Below the pieces are notes generated by a model. That model did not search any database. It saw only the letters and a list, made by a program, of their open reading frames with translations, and was not told where the DNA came from. A stretch of 64,000 bases of DNA, taken from positions 5,242,492 through 5,306,491 of the forward strand of contig JAGTTD010000013.1 in NCBI GenBank assembly GCA_018398585.1, in the 5' to 3' direction. The position numbers and the translations under genes were made by a program. Source of the DNA: Simmondsia chinensis (lineage: Eukaryota > Streptophyta > Magnoliopsida > Caryophyllales > Simmondsiaceae). Shown here piece after piece: positions 1 through 15,400 of this stretch; the stretch's first letter is position 1, and every line of letters starts with the position of its first letter.

Positions 1-311
1 GAGGTCGGGGACCCACTTGTCTTTCCAAATATCTATATTTTTCCCGCTATTCACATTCCAACGGAGGCCTTTAATGATGAAATACCGGCCCTCAATGAAG
101 CTTCTCCAACCCCAAGAGGGGTTGTGACCCAAGCGAGCATTAAGGATCGAGCCATCATTAAAGTATACCCCTTTGAGGATTTTAACCCAAAAAGCGTTAG
201 GATTTTGGATGGCTCTCCAAACTTGCTTCGCAATAAGAGCGATGTTAACCCCGCGCATATCACGAAAGCCGAGGCCTCCAACCCGTTTTGGTTTAGATAT
301 GAATTTCCAAT
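1..311 (-). pseudogene. L1-type LINE ORF2 fragment (C-terminal reverse-transcriptase region)
   Basis: On the minus strand one frame stays open from about position 311 to the left window edge. It reads as the conserved region after the reverse transcriptase of plant L1-like LINEs: KPKRVGGLGFRDMRG, then IALIAKQVWRAIQNPNAFW, then a stretch ending WKDKWVPDL (last codon at 3-1). This matches the family pattern GGLGFRD, LLAKQ.WRL, W..I..G, G.G..I..D.W.P. No reverse-transcriptase core is visible, and an in-frame stop lies just upstream at about 312-316, so this is a relic. It runs off the window, so its true 3' limit is unknown. Confidence 0.8.
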
Positions 312-1630
312 CCTATGACTAATGTCCATCTCATTACACATTTTAAAAAATAATCGTACCCATATAAAGTCGTAAAACACAGACAATAAATAAGTAAAAT
401 AAATTTATTTATTAATAATTAAAAAAATAAGTAATTAAATTTTTAGGATAGTGTTTCTAACAATTCTAATGCTGCCAGTCAATTTGCCACTTGACTCTCT
501 TCTAGAAAGATATGATTAATTTGTATCATCCAATCATTATTGATCATCTAACAACAACAACAAATCTAGTACTTCAAAGGCTCCCGCCCGAGCAAGGTTT
601 GGGGGGTTGAGATGTACGCAGCTTTACCCCTTCAGCATGCTACCCTGAAGAGAGGCCGTGTCCGCGGACCCCATCCTTAAATTTTTTTGACTCTACCCAA
701 CCCTAAAAATTGATCATCTAACAAATGTCCCAAATTATATTTATAACTTGCCATGGGCACCCATTTTCATTTTTGAATGCCTTAATCACTGCTAAATTAT
801 TACCCTCAATATGGATTCAAGTAAAACCCATATCACTACATTTTTGAATGTCGTCTCCAACTGTAACGACCTCCGTAACAAGAATTGATGCAACTCCAAG
901 TCCTCTGCAGCACAATTTACTTTTAAGGTCATTTGCCCTATTATTCCCTATATTTTGACTATTGTGTTAATTTAATCCTCCCCCTTTAATTTTGTCAATT
1001 GAGTCCTTGTACACATTACATTACTTCAATTTAGTTGTAGCTAAGTTAATGATGTAATTTTTAACCACATCAACAAGAAAGATGCAAGTTACCTAATACA
1101 AATCCACTTGTTGATCGAGTATGTTTGACCAAACTTCTAGTTTGAAAAAAGTGCATCTTCAGGGGAAGCAAAAAGAACTTTTTGCTAGATTTGAACATAT
1201 TTAAGCCGACCAAAAAAGTATTTTTAAATAAAAGTATAAGTTATTTTTTAACCTTTAAGTAAAAATAGAAAAATAATGCTTCTCTTTTAAATCACTAGCA
1301 TAAACAAAAATTAAAAACTTTGCAAAAAAAAACACTGCTATTAAAAGAGCCTTTCACAAAAATTACTTGTGAAAAAAATCATTTTTTCACAATTTGGCAA
1401 ACAAGCCCACTCTATCGTGACCTAGTTATTCAAAATTATGTTATAAATTAACTTTAGTTTTACTACAAGCCCAAATTGACTCAATTAAAGCTGTAAACTA
1501 ACTAAATTAATACAACTAAAAGTAGTTGAACCAAAAAAAAAAAAATAATAATAATAATAATAAAGTGCAGGACCTTTATAAAAATAACCCATTTTTAATT
1601 GTCACATATTTTACTGCTGGATCAGATTAT
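312..1630. other. AT-rich intergenic stretch
   Basis: No gene was found. It holds one short retroelement insertion (540-724). The remainder is AT-rich with A-runs and a short TAA microsatellite at about 1546-1563, leading into the RPS24 promoter. Confidence 0.6.
540..724 (-). mobile_element. Short RTE-LINE/SINE tail insertion with 15-bp TSD
   Basis: The insert (555-709) lies between perfect 15-bp direct repeats ttgatcatctaacaa at 540-554 and 710-724. Read on the minus strand it has the repeat body seen many times in this window (GGGGTAAAGCTGCGTACATC, then CGGGAGCC) and ends in a TTGTTG-type tail, visible on the plus strand as acaacaaca. No 5S head is present. The simplest reading is a 5'-truncated LINE or SINE copy inserted by target-primed reverse transcription. 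Confidence 0.8.
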
Positions 1631-1632
1631 TT

Positions 1633-1846
1633 TGGGCCGAGCCCAACCCAAAAATATTGTAATTGGGCCGTAGATTATCTTTCGGCCCATTATTTATAAT
1701 TTTTATAAATTTTTTTTTTCCCCTAAATCTTCCTAACTCACATAAAACCCTAAAAACCTCCGCTGTCTGTCTCTACTTCAGATCGCACCCTCAAACCCTA
1801 GCGCTGCGGCAGCCACAGAGAGAGAGAGAGAGGAGCAGATCTTAAG
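1633..1846 (+). promoter_or_regulatory. RPS24 promoter: site II and telo-box elements plus non-coding first exon
   Basis: TGGGCC/GGCCCA site II motifs occur at 1633-1638, 1664-1669 and 1684-1689. AAACCCTA telo-box motifs occur at 1745-1752 and 1793-1800. This pairing is typical of plant cytosolic ribosomal protein promoters. A pyrimidine-rich and GA-rich leader follows. A donor at 1847 (AAG|gtataa) with an acceptor shortly before the ATG at 1954 implies a short leader intron. The transcription start is inferred, not seen. Confidence 0.65.
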
Positions 1847-1953
1847 GTATAATTTCTGCATAATCTGTTCTATTTTAATTGTGATTTCCTTGCTAGGGTT
1901 TGATTCTTTTGATCCATATTATATCTTTTGGTTTTTTTCATCTGCAAGTAGCA

Positions 1954-5906
<3,953 letters not shown>

Positions 5907-6224
5907 GAGACTGAAGATATGGAGCGATGGTCAGAAACAGCATGGTTTTTCTACTTGCATCAATCTCATTTTGTTTTGTACCGTTATGGGTTTCGCGACA
6001 TTATAGGGCATTTGTTTCACCGTTTACCAATTGTTGAACAATGACGCCTTGAGGCCATTTTAGTGCTTTTTATGATTTAGTAGGTAGTTGAAGTTATCGC
6101 TATTTTGCCAATGATATCTGTCAAACCGTTTTGTTTTCTTAAGTGGGTTTGGTTCCTATTAATACCTGGCAAGGAAGTTGTTTTTTATCCCGTTGTTTTT
6201 GTTTTTGCTTTGGGTGAGGGGCAT

Positions 6225-6485
6225 AAATGAGTTGAGACCAAGCCTGAAAACATTGAGCTGAAACTGAATTTGTCAGAAGCTCGGGCTAGAAGCATGAATT
6301 TTGCGTGGTGAGCTCTAGATAAGCCTTTTTTTTAAAGGCTCATCTAAGCTCGGTATAAGCTTGTTAATACTTGGCTCATTTAAGCTCAAACATGGCTCAA
6401 TTGAGGACATATAATTTGAGATTTTTGCAAGTTCTCGAGCTAAAGAGCTTTACTTGGCTCCGGTAGCTAGCTTGGTTGATCTATA
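6225..6485. repeat. Degenerate GAGCTC/GGCTCA-rich dispersed repeat
   Basis: It is dense in ggctca, gagct and aagctc motifs on both strands. Comparable blocks occur at about 16150-16350, 25060-25600, 47660-47975 and 63850-64000. This matches the widespread plant repeat built from GAGC-type motifs. Its ends cannot be defined, and I see no coding content. Confidence 0.5.
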
Positions 6486-7399
6486 CCCTTATTGATTTAA
6501 GGTGGTTGGTAGATTCGACTGGCATGTGATTGGTTAGCTGCACTTGATTTTGGCACGTTGCTAAATTGAAAGATGTGTCAACAGAATTCGCTATTGTTAT
6601 TGACTTTTCGTCTAAGCTTCTACTTTTAGGTATTTGCTTTGCTTTTTCATTTCTTCTGTTTTAATTGGATATATTTATTTATTTATTTAAGTCTTTCACA
6701 GTGACGTCTTGATTATGTTATTTCAGAGTTATTTATGTCTTGGTTGTTAATATTTGTAAGCGTGCTTAAATTGATTCTTTTTTTTTTTTTTGGTTCAAAA
6801 TAGTTACTCATGTTTATATGTTTGTTGAAATTGGTGTATCACTTTGGTCACTAGATGAGGGATTAGTTTCATCGTAAATAAGATATGAAAGGTCATTTTG
6901 AATTAAAAAAATAATAATTTGAATAAATTTGCAATTGTGATTGACTATTTTGAAAAAGCATACAAATATCAGATAAATAAGTAACTTTGATGTTCTGATT
7001 CATTCGTCTTTAATTTATTAGATAAACTTGAGTAAGTTGTATTATTTTTGTCATTATTTGGTAATATTAAAGTAGTTTTATCAAAAATTTGCTGAGTTTT
7101 TTTGTAGCTAACTTAACAAAATATAACATATTTAAATGTTAAATGATATTGTCCAACTTAATGTAATTTTAATTAATATAAATTATTGTAAGTAATTATA
7201 ATAAATCCCTATAATATTATATAAAATAATAATAAAATATAACTAATAGTGCAACCCTGAATCTATTTTTTTTTTTTTTTTTTTATGTCTCAAATGATTC
7301 TAATAGTACTTTTTCAAAATAAAATTACAAAATACTAAAAAAATAAATTTTTACTATAATATTTGAGAATTAATATTGTCATGATAATAATATAACTTA

Positions 7400-7895
7400 G
7401 GATAAATTACAGAAAATTTTTCTGTCTTTTGCTTTAAAAACAGAAACTCCCCTCACAAATAAAAGTACTCACAAAACTCCCTTACTTTTAAAAGTTTATA
7501 ACTTAACCTCTATGTAACTTATTTTTGACCATTTTGCCTATAATATTCAATTTTGTTTTTAGAAAAGGGTTTTATATTATTAAACAAAAATTAAATATTT
7601 ATACTTTTACCAAAAAAATTAAAATTTTTTTTATATTTATAAAATATAATTATTTTAATTAATTATAGTAATATTATATAAGTTCAGAAGATAAAAAATA
7701 TTTTTAAAATATAAAAAAATATTATAAGATAAAATATAACTTTTTTTTTTGTTGAGGGGAAAAATGGTCCAAGTAAGGTTGTTTTGGGCAAGATAAAAAA
7801 TTTTCAAACGTTAGGGAGTTTAGTGAGTGGTTTTATTTGTGAGGGATGTTTTTTGTTATTGAAACGAAAGTCGGGAAATTTTTTGTAATTTACCT
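7400..7895. mobile_element. Foldback element family C
   Basis: The left end reads gataaattacagaaaa and the right end the inverse, ttttttgtaatttacc. About 100 bp of each end is complementary (left cctcacaaataaaag with right gttttatttgtgaggg). The AT-rich centre has no ORF. A second, partial copy starts at 30585. Confidence 0.6.
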
Positions 7896-8504
7896 TTAAT
7901 TTATATGGATTAATAGTTATAAAATTGTCTTGTTTATTAATAATAACATTGCATATGTACGTTCACAGTATATCGACACTTGAAACTAGAGTTATTGGTC
8001 TCTTATTTAATGATCAAGAGTAAGTAAGAAGTAAAAAAAATAATAAATTAGTTTTGTCATAAAATAAAGTATGATGAACCTTTTTGAAATAAGAAAAAAG
8101 AAGATAGGTCAATTGGAATAACCTTATAAACACAAAGATTATTTTGAAAAATAAAACAAAGACAAATTTAACAAACTTATAAATATTAAAAATAAATGAT
8201 ATAGGCAATATATCTGTTAAAAACAAATGCACCACTCATTTTACAATATAAAAATTTGTTTTTAGAAAATACTTGATAACATAACATAATATATAAAAAA
8301 AGTTAAAAATAATTTTTAACTTTATATCACAAAATATTTCACATATTCCATCCTTGTCCCAATTTAAACTTAAAATATTTGTTCAAAAAAAAAAAAAACC
8401 CTCAAAAACAAGGGTAAACTACATTTTAATACCATAAGATTTGATATATTAGCTTTTTAGTCTATAAATTTTTAAAAAAATTATCTCCCAAAATGGATGA
8501 CTAA

Positions 8505-8660
8505 AATGGGTGACCTTCTAGGAAGTCCTTGCGTTGCATCATTCAGGTTGAAGGTTTTCGGAAACAACCTCCTTTCGGGATAGCACCCTGAAGGGGGAAG
8601 GTTGCATACATCCACCCCACAAACTCTGCTTAGGCGGGAGCTCTTGGGGCACTGGTAATA
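8505..8660 (+). mobile_element. 5S rRNA-derived SINE, 5'-truncated, type 1
   Basis: The left part (about 8505-8540) reads ATGGGTGACCTTCTAGGAAG then TCCTTGCGTTGCAT, which is the 3' end of plant 5S rRNA with few changes. It runs directly into the repeat body (CGGAAACAACCTCC, CTGAAGGGGGAAGGTTGCAT, GGCGGGAGCTCTTGGGGCAC) shared by all copies in this window. The 5S terminus (GCGTTGCA) is retained, unlike in the three longer-headed copies. Confidence 0.75.
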
Positions 8661-9002
8661 TTGCTTTAAATTTTTTAGTCAAAAAAATTATATGTATTTG
8701 ATAAAATAGTCAAAAAAGCGATATATAAAGTAAAAAATAGCTCTCGCTTTTATTTTTTCACACTGTTGTTTGAATTTTTGTATTAGATACATATAAACTT
8801 TTGACTAAATATTATTTTATAAAATTTATAAACTAAAAATATAATATATTAAATTATAGGATATTAATATATAATTTACTGTGAAACAATTGAGAGAGTA
8901 ACAAAAGGGGAGCTTTGTACGAACAAAATCCAGCAGGAAATACAGATACAAAAACGCGAAAATGGCGTGGTAATTATGAAAAAGCTTGTCACCTCGCCAA
9001 CA

Positions 9003-9425
9003 GTATCTCTCTCTCTCTCTCTAATTTCATCCCTAATTCATCTTCAATTTTCATACATCTATCAATCAATCTCACAACTCTCCTTACGTAACCTAATTTT
9101 CTATCTCCTCTTTTCCTCTCCGATCGCTTTGCCGCGAAATTTGTGTCCCCCTTTCCGCTACTCTGTTCTTACATCGGGGATTCTTGGGTCGAGGTACGAG
9201 TCTCTGAAATTTCTTTAATTTCTTTACTGTTCATCCAGATTGTGCAATTCGTGAGATTCTAGGGTTTTGGTTGGATAAAGTTCAGATCTTGTGCTACCAG
9301 CTTGCGAATTTAGACCAGGGTCACCGATTTTGGTACCGGAATTGTTGATTTTGTGAGGGAAATTTTGATTTGGTGATGGATTTGATTTGGGTTTCGATGT
9401 TATTTGGGAATTTCTAGGGTTTGTG
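9003..9425 (+). promoter_or_regulatory. Pyrimidine-rich leader of the IDM1-like gene
   Basis: A CT microsatellite (about 9005-9021) and pyrimidine-rich sequence to about 9200 look like a core-promoter Y-patch or 5' leader. gaggtacgag at about 9191-9200 could be a leader-intron donor, but no acceptor could be fixed. Low certainty. Confidence 0.35.
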
Positions 9426-12400
9426 ATGGAGGGGAATAGGAGTGTGGTGAAGAATAGAAATGGTGCTGGTTGTTTGATTATAAAGAAAAGGGCTGATGGG
9501 ATTGGTGGGGTTGGCACTTCAGGCCAACGGAAGTTGTATGAGTCGAAGAAAGAGAGGAAGCGGCGGCGGTTGATTTGCAGTGATTCTTTTTCAAGTGATG
9601 AAGACTTGTTGGAGTTTCACAGGGGGCGGGTGCATTCGGAGCAGAATGAAATTGCTAGTGGTTCAGTGGAAAGTAAGAAGGGAATTGTAAAAGATGGTGA
9701 ATTTATCAAGAAAAAGAGTAAAGTGGAGTATGTTAAGGGCATAGAGGAGGCGAAATTTGGTAGGAATGGGATGTGGGAGAGACAGAACAGTACAAGAGAG
9801 TTAGATGTGTATGATTTTGATGAATATGATGATGTAAGTGATGTCGAGACGTGTGGGAGGGGAAGTTTTCTAGATAGAGAATCAAAGGGTGGTGAGAGCA
9901 GTTTCTCAAGCATGAATCCGGTCATGAAGAGCAGCGGAGAAAGGGAATTTGAACCAGGCTGTAGCAAGGGTGATGTGATCTATAGGAGGAGAAATTCATT
10001 CCGCAGAAGCATGAGTGATGAAAAGATCAGATTTGGTGATCACTCTGTTAAGAAAAGATATGATATGAAGCTTGAGCATTCAGCTTCTCGGTTGAACCAG
10101 AAATTTGGGTCCCCTTCTGATGAAGCTATTAGGCTACAAGGGAAAAATGGTGTTCTCAAACTTAAGGTCAACCATAAGAACAAGGTCAGTGCACCATTGA
10201 GAACTATCAAAGCAGATGAAGTGAAGCAAGTAGGTCCTCAGTTCAGAGAGGTGACCTCAAGGAATGCAGCAGTACATTCTTCATTTCGTTCAGAGACAAA
10301 AGTTGAACAAAAACCAGTCATGTTCAATAAAACACAGAAAGGCCATCCAGTGTTGCAAAAATCATTGTCATCTATGAGCAAAGATAGGAGTGACGAGGAA
10401 TCAGAGGACAGTGACACATCATCAAAGTCACGATCAGATAATGTGTTGGCCCAGAAGTTCAAAGAAAGGGGAAGGACTGAAGGGGGTCCATCTTCAGAGA
10501 GAACTCAGCTTAGTAAGTTGAAACAAGGAAAGGTTAAGCGTGGTTGTGGAACTGAGAAACAGCGATTACGGGAAAAAATAAGAAACATGCTTGTGAATGC
10601 AGGATGGACCATTGATTATAGACCTCGAAGGGGCAGAGACTACTCTGATGCTGTCTATGTTAACCCTTCGGGTACAGCTTATTGGTCCATCATCAAAGCT
10701 TATGATGCACTTCAAAAACAACTTGAGGAAGAGGGTGAGGATTTCAAAGGTAGTGGGAATTGCTTTCCGTTTACTCCATTATCCGATGAATTGCTTGGCA
10801 AATTAACCAGACAAACACGGAAAAAGATCGAGAAGGAACTGAAAAGGAAGAAAAAAAAAGTTACTGGGCGTAAAAGAAGGAAAGTAGCTGGAGGGAAATT
10901 CACAAGTGCTGGGTATGGTACAGATAGCACCGATAGTAGCAGTCACGGGGAAAAAATGAGGCCACTCATCAAGCAGAATGGTAAATCATTCAAAGGCAGA
11001 TGGAATGAAGCAATCTCTGCTGGCGGAAGCCATCGAACTTATAAATTGGAGGAAAGAGGTGCCTTTGCATCTAACCATTCTTCCATCCATGGGAGGAAAA
11101 GTAAAAAGATTGGCAGATGTACTCTGTTAATTCGAAACCCCGAGAGCGGGCTAGATTCTGAGAATGATGGCTTTATCCCGTACAGGGGAAGACGGACCTT
11201 GCTGTCTTGGTTGATTGACTCTAGGGTTGTGAAACTCAGTGAGAAGGTGCTCTACATGAACCGTAGGCGAACAAAAAGTATGCTGGAGGGATGGATTACA
11301 AGAGATGGAATACATTGTGGCTGTTGCAGTAAAATTCTAACAGTTTACAAGTTCGAGATTCATGCGGGTAGCAAACTTCGTCAGCCATACCAAAACATAT
11401 GTTTGAGCTCTGGAGTTTCCTTGTTGCAGTGCCAAGTTGATGCTTGGAATAGACAAGATGAGACTCATTGTCATGGATTCCATGCAGTTGACACTGATGG
11501 TGATGATCCAAATGATGACACTTGTGCAATCTGTGGTGATGGTGGGGATTTGATTTGTTGTGATGGGTGTCCGTCAACATTCCATCAGAGTTGCTTAAAT
11601 ATAAAGGTACACACGTATAATTGCTGCACATTACATAGTTTTATTTGGTGGTTGCAATGCATCTAATTGCTATGTTAAGGACTTGCGGAGTAATGGGCTT
11701 CCTGATCAAGGATATCTTGAGAGAAGAAAGTTGAAATTTTTATGGAAGGGAGAAGTGTGTAAAGAAGAAGAAAAGCTCTTGAAATTTTTATTGAACTCTC
11801 TAAAGTTCAAATTGTGTTTTTCTGGGGTGTAGAGAACATTCTATGGTTTCCTTCAGCTGTTATGTCTAAATTATTGTGATCGTTTCCTTGTTTTGGCATT
11901 GTGTTTGCCCTCTTTTTTGTGCTTTTGCGGTGTTTCTTTGAAGCACTAAGATTGTGCTTTCCTCCTGGCTTAAAGGTCCCTTATGAATGCTTTCCCTGTT
12001 GCAGATGCTTCCTCCAGGCGATTGGCATTGTCCTCATTGTTCATGCAAATTTTGTGGCCTTGCAGATGAGAATACAACTCAAGAAAGTGACACAACCAAG
12101 GCTGTCCTACTTGCATGCAGTTTATGTGAAAGAAAATGTATCTCTCTTCTCTTGCCATCATTGTTCATATTACTCATTGTTGCCGTTTATTACTCTTAAC
12201 AGAATTTTCCGCTTTCAGATCACCATTCATGCGTGCAAGATATGGATGCTATTCCTGGCGATCCCACCTGTTGTGCTACCTTTTGTGGGCGGAAGTGTCA
12301 AGAGGTACTGAGCCATTAAGAGTCCGTGGTTTCGGAAGCTTGCTGTTGGGTTTTAGATTCTTGTGTTTGAACCTACAAAGATTCACTTCCTGAGCTAATT

Positions 12401-15400
12401 GACATTGAACTCCCTTCTCCCCGGATGGCTACTTGCCTTAGTTTTTGCGTTGATCCTGATTCCTAAATTTTTATTTTCTTAAAGCAAATGCAAGAGCGTT
12501 TGCATTCTTGCTGTTCTCTGTTATTTAGAATTAATATTTTGTTAACAGTATCTTTTATATAGTCACCCTGTGTTAGGCACTACAACAACAACAACAACAA
12601 ACCTGGCGCCTCAAGGGCTTCCGCATATGCAGGGTCTGGGAGGAGTGGGATGTATGCAGCCTTACCCCTTCAGGGTGCTACCCTAAAGAGAGGCTGTGTC
12701 CAAGGACCTCCGACCTGAGAAGTATAAAGACATAAAACCATAGAAGCATAAAAGCATACAAGTGTATAAGCGAGAAGAGTATAGGATATGACACAAAGCA
12801 AGCCAATAGAGAGCATACACAGTAATAGGCAATAAGCAATAGGCAATAACGCAACAGAGCGACATGTTTCAGCATTTTAAGCGTTATCCACATATCAATA
12901 ATGTCATCTTTTTGATGTTTGTACTTGGGAAGTGTCACGGATCCTCTTAACCTGCAATTCAAATTCCATCATTATTTTTGCGTCCTTCCTCTCTTAATAA
13001 TATGACATTTCCTATCAAAATAAATTCCATCCTAATTTAAGTCTGTATGGCTGTGGCTTGTACAGCTCTTTGATCATTTGCAGAAGCTTCTTGGTGTCAA
13101 ACATGAACTGGAATCAGGACTTTCATGGTCTCTCATTCATCGCACTGACTTAGATCCTGATACTTCCTCTCGGGGATTCACTCGTAGGGTGGAATGGAAT
13201 TCTAAGCTAGCTGTTGCCTTGACTGTCATGGACGAGTGTTTTTTGCCTATTATTGACAGGAGAAGTGGCATCAACTTAATTCATAATGTCGTCTTTAATT
13301 GTGGGTAAGAGCTAAGGATCTAATAATACCAGCATACACTGTTATTTATTGTTTTGATTGCATAAAGATGTGAGGAGAAATGAAATCCCTTCTATTATTT
13401 ATTAATTTGTTTGCTTTCTTTCTTATGTTTCACCATGTTAACGGATACATCTGTTCTCCATTTCAGGCAATGAGTGACATTTTTCATATATTGGTGTTCT
13501 GATTTATCACTGATTCACCTTATTAATTTGCATGAAAATGGCACAGTAAGCTGTAGTAATAGGGCAAACTAGAAAGAATTTTGAACATAGAAGGCATATG
13601 GAATATCTAGCACTATTTGTTGGGTCAGCAATGTCATGCGAGATTGGATAGAGGAATTATAAGTTATGTACTTGATGAGATATGTTGCCTCTTTGGACTT
13701 AATATCCTTCCACACCCTTAGTTTTGGGCAGTAGTTCTGTTCTACGGTTGAACTCTTAATAGTTTTGGGCAGTAGTTCTGTTCTACGGTTGAACTCTTAA
13801 TAGCTTTAGTGCTTTGCAAAGGGATTGGAGGGCTTTGCATTATTAGTTCATGGTTTTCTACTGTGTAATTTTTAGGAGATCTTGTCTTTTAACTCTTTGT
13901 ACATTCTTTCTCTCTTAATATTATCACTCTTTTCCAATTAAAAAAAAAAAAAAAAATCAGGGGTCGGTCATGGCTGTGGATTTATAGTTATCTTATAGCT
14001 TTAAGGCCCACTACTTTTCATCTTCATTCAGATAGTAGCTGCTTTTTGTACTGAGCATGCCATAGTATGGATGCTTGATTCCTGCTTGGTAAATGTTTGT
14101 GTTGAATGAGATATATGCGTACATTTTCAAGTTCTTGTGTTTTTCAGCAGTCTGGTTTCTTCAGCGTACTGTAATGTGCTGCATTGAATGGGTTTTTTAC
14201 CCTGCTGGTCTTGGTGTCATTGTTGTTTGTTATCCAATTGGTCGATGGAGATGTAAAATGATGTCTAATGATGGTGTCTCCCCTTGGAACGTTGAAATTT
14301 GGGAGCAGCAGTATACATGTTGATGTCTAAGGTTCTTCTCTGCCTTCATTTTTACTTTGGCATTTTACCTTAGTATTTCCAGTAGACTTCCAATGAACTT
14401 GCATCAGCGTCCTCTGTGAACCTGTTATATTGAGGTTATGTTTGTTTTGACAGAGTCCATGAGTAAGGGGAATGGAAGGACAGAGGGGAAGGAGAAAGAG
14501 AATTGTTGGTTTTAATTTGTTTGGCATACGCATCAGAAAAAATGTGCTTCGTCGCCAATAAGGCTGTGGTCTAGTAAACACTGCCAAAGTTGAGGGCCGG
14601 GATATAATGTCCTAGATTCAAATCCCCTAGCCCCAGCTCACTTACTTGCCAAAAGAAAAGAAAAGGAAATAGATTCATTTGATAGCTTTGTCTATATTTT
14701 AGCTAGCCCTTCTACAGGAAGGCGAGGAACACTCTAGCCACCCCCTTCTTTTCTCAACGGGGGAGATTCTTAAGCTCTGTAGTTCTTGTCAGTTTCGTCA
14801 AATATCTTGTTCTATTCCATATCGAAACCCTCCATACCCATCAGTCTTTTGTGCACAGATTCCTGAATATCAAGCCTAGTTGGATGAGTCCTAACCCCAA
14901 CTACATAAGCCTGAATGGTGGCTTCGTGTTTACTCATCCCGGCTGCATTCACAAGTCTAATCTGGCGCCTTTCGGCGGTGGCACCTTCATCTTGCCAATC
15001 AAGAGAAAATCCCAAATTTCATTGGGATATTTGAAGTTGTGCAGAGAGGAAGGTGAGATCAGGGTTTGGTTTCATGGCATGTTTGATTGAGGAAGATGGA
15101 GAGAGAGACAATTCAATGGAAGTAGCAAGGAATTATGCTGTTTAGGCCAATTGTCATGGTTGCTTGGCACTTGACGGATGGTGCTTTTGTGGGGCTAATG
15201 TTCCTGTATGGCTGTTGGGGTTGCTTTTAATTCTTTGTCATTTCCCCTTTTCTTTTTCTCTCTTTTGTCTGTGTGACTTGTGGGGGAGGGTGGTGGTCAA
15301 AATAGGAAAGAGGGAACCAAACAGTAGCTGGAAAGGAAAAGAAAAATGAGCCAATCTCTTTCCATTTTGTTGGGTCCAAAAGATTTGAACGATATGGACC

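Larger units (their letters stand above)
5907..8960. other. Intergenic region between RPS24 and the IDM1-like gene
   Basis: No gene was found. Contents are RPS24 3' flank, a GAGCTC-type degenerate repeat (6225-6485), poly-T and poly-A tracts, a foldback element (7400-7895), family B-like fragments (about 6780-6910 and 8000-8230) and a 5S-derived SINE (8505-8660). Confidence 0.6.

Noticed and set aside
9617..9967. 116-codon minus-strand frame
   Set aside because: It is a shadow of IDM1-like exon 1 in the opposite strand; Ser/Leu-rich with no domain.
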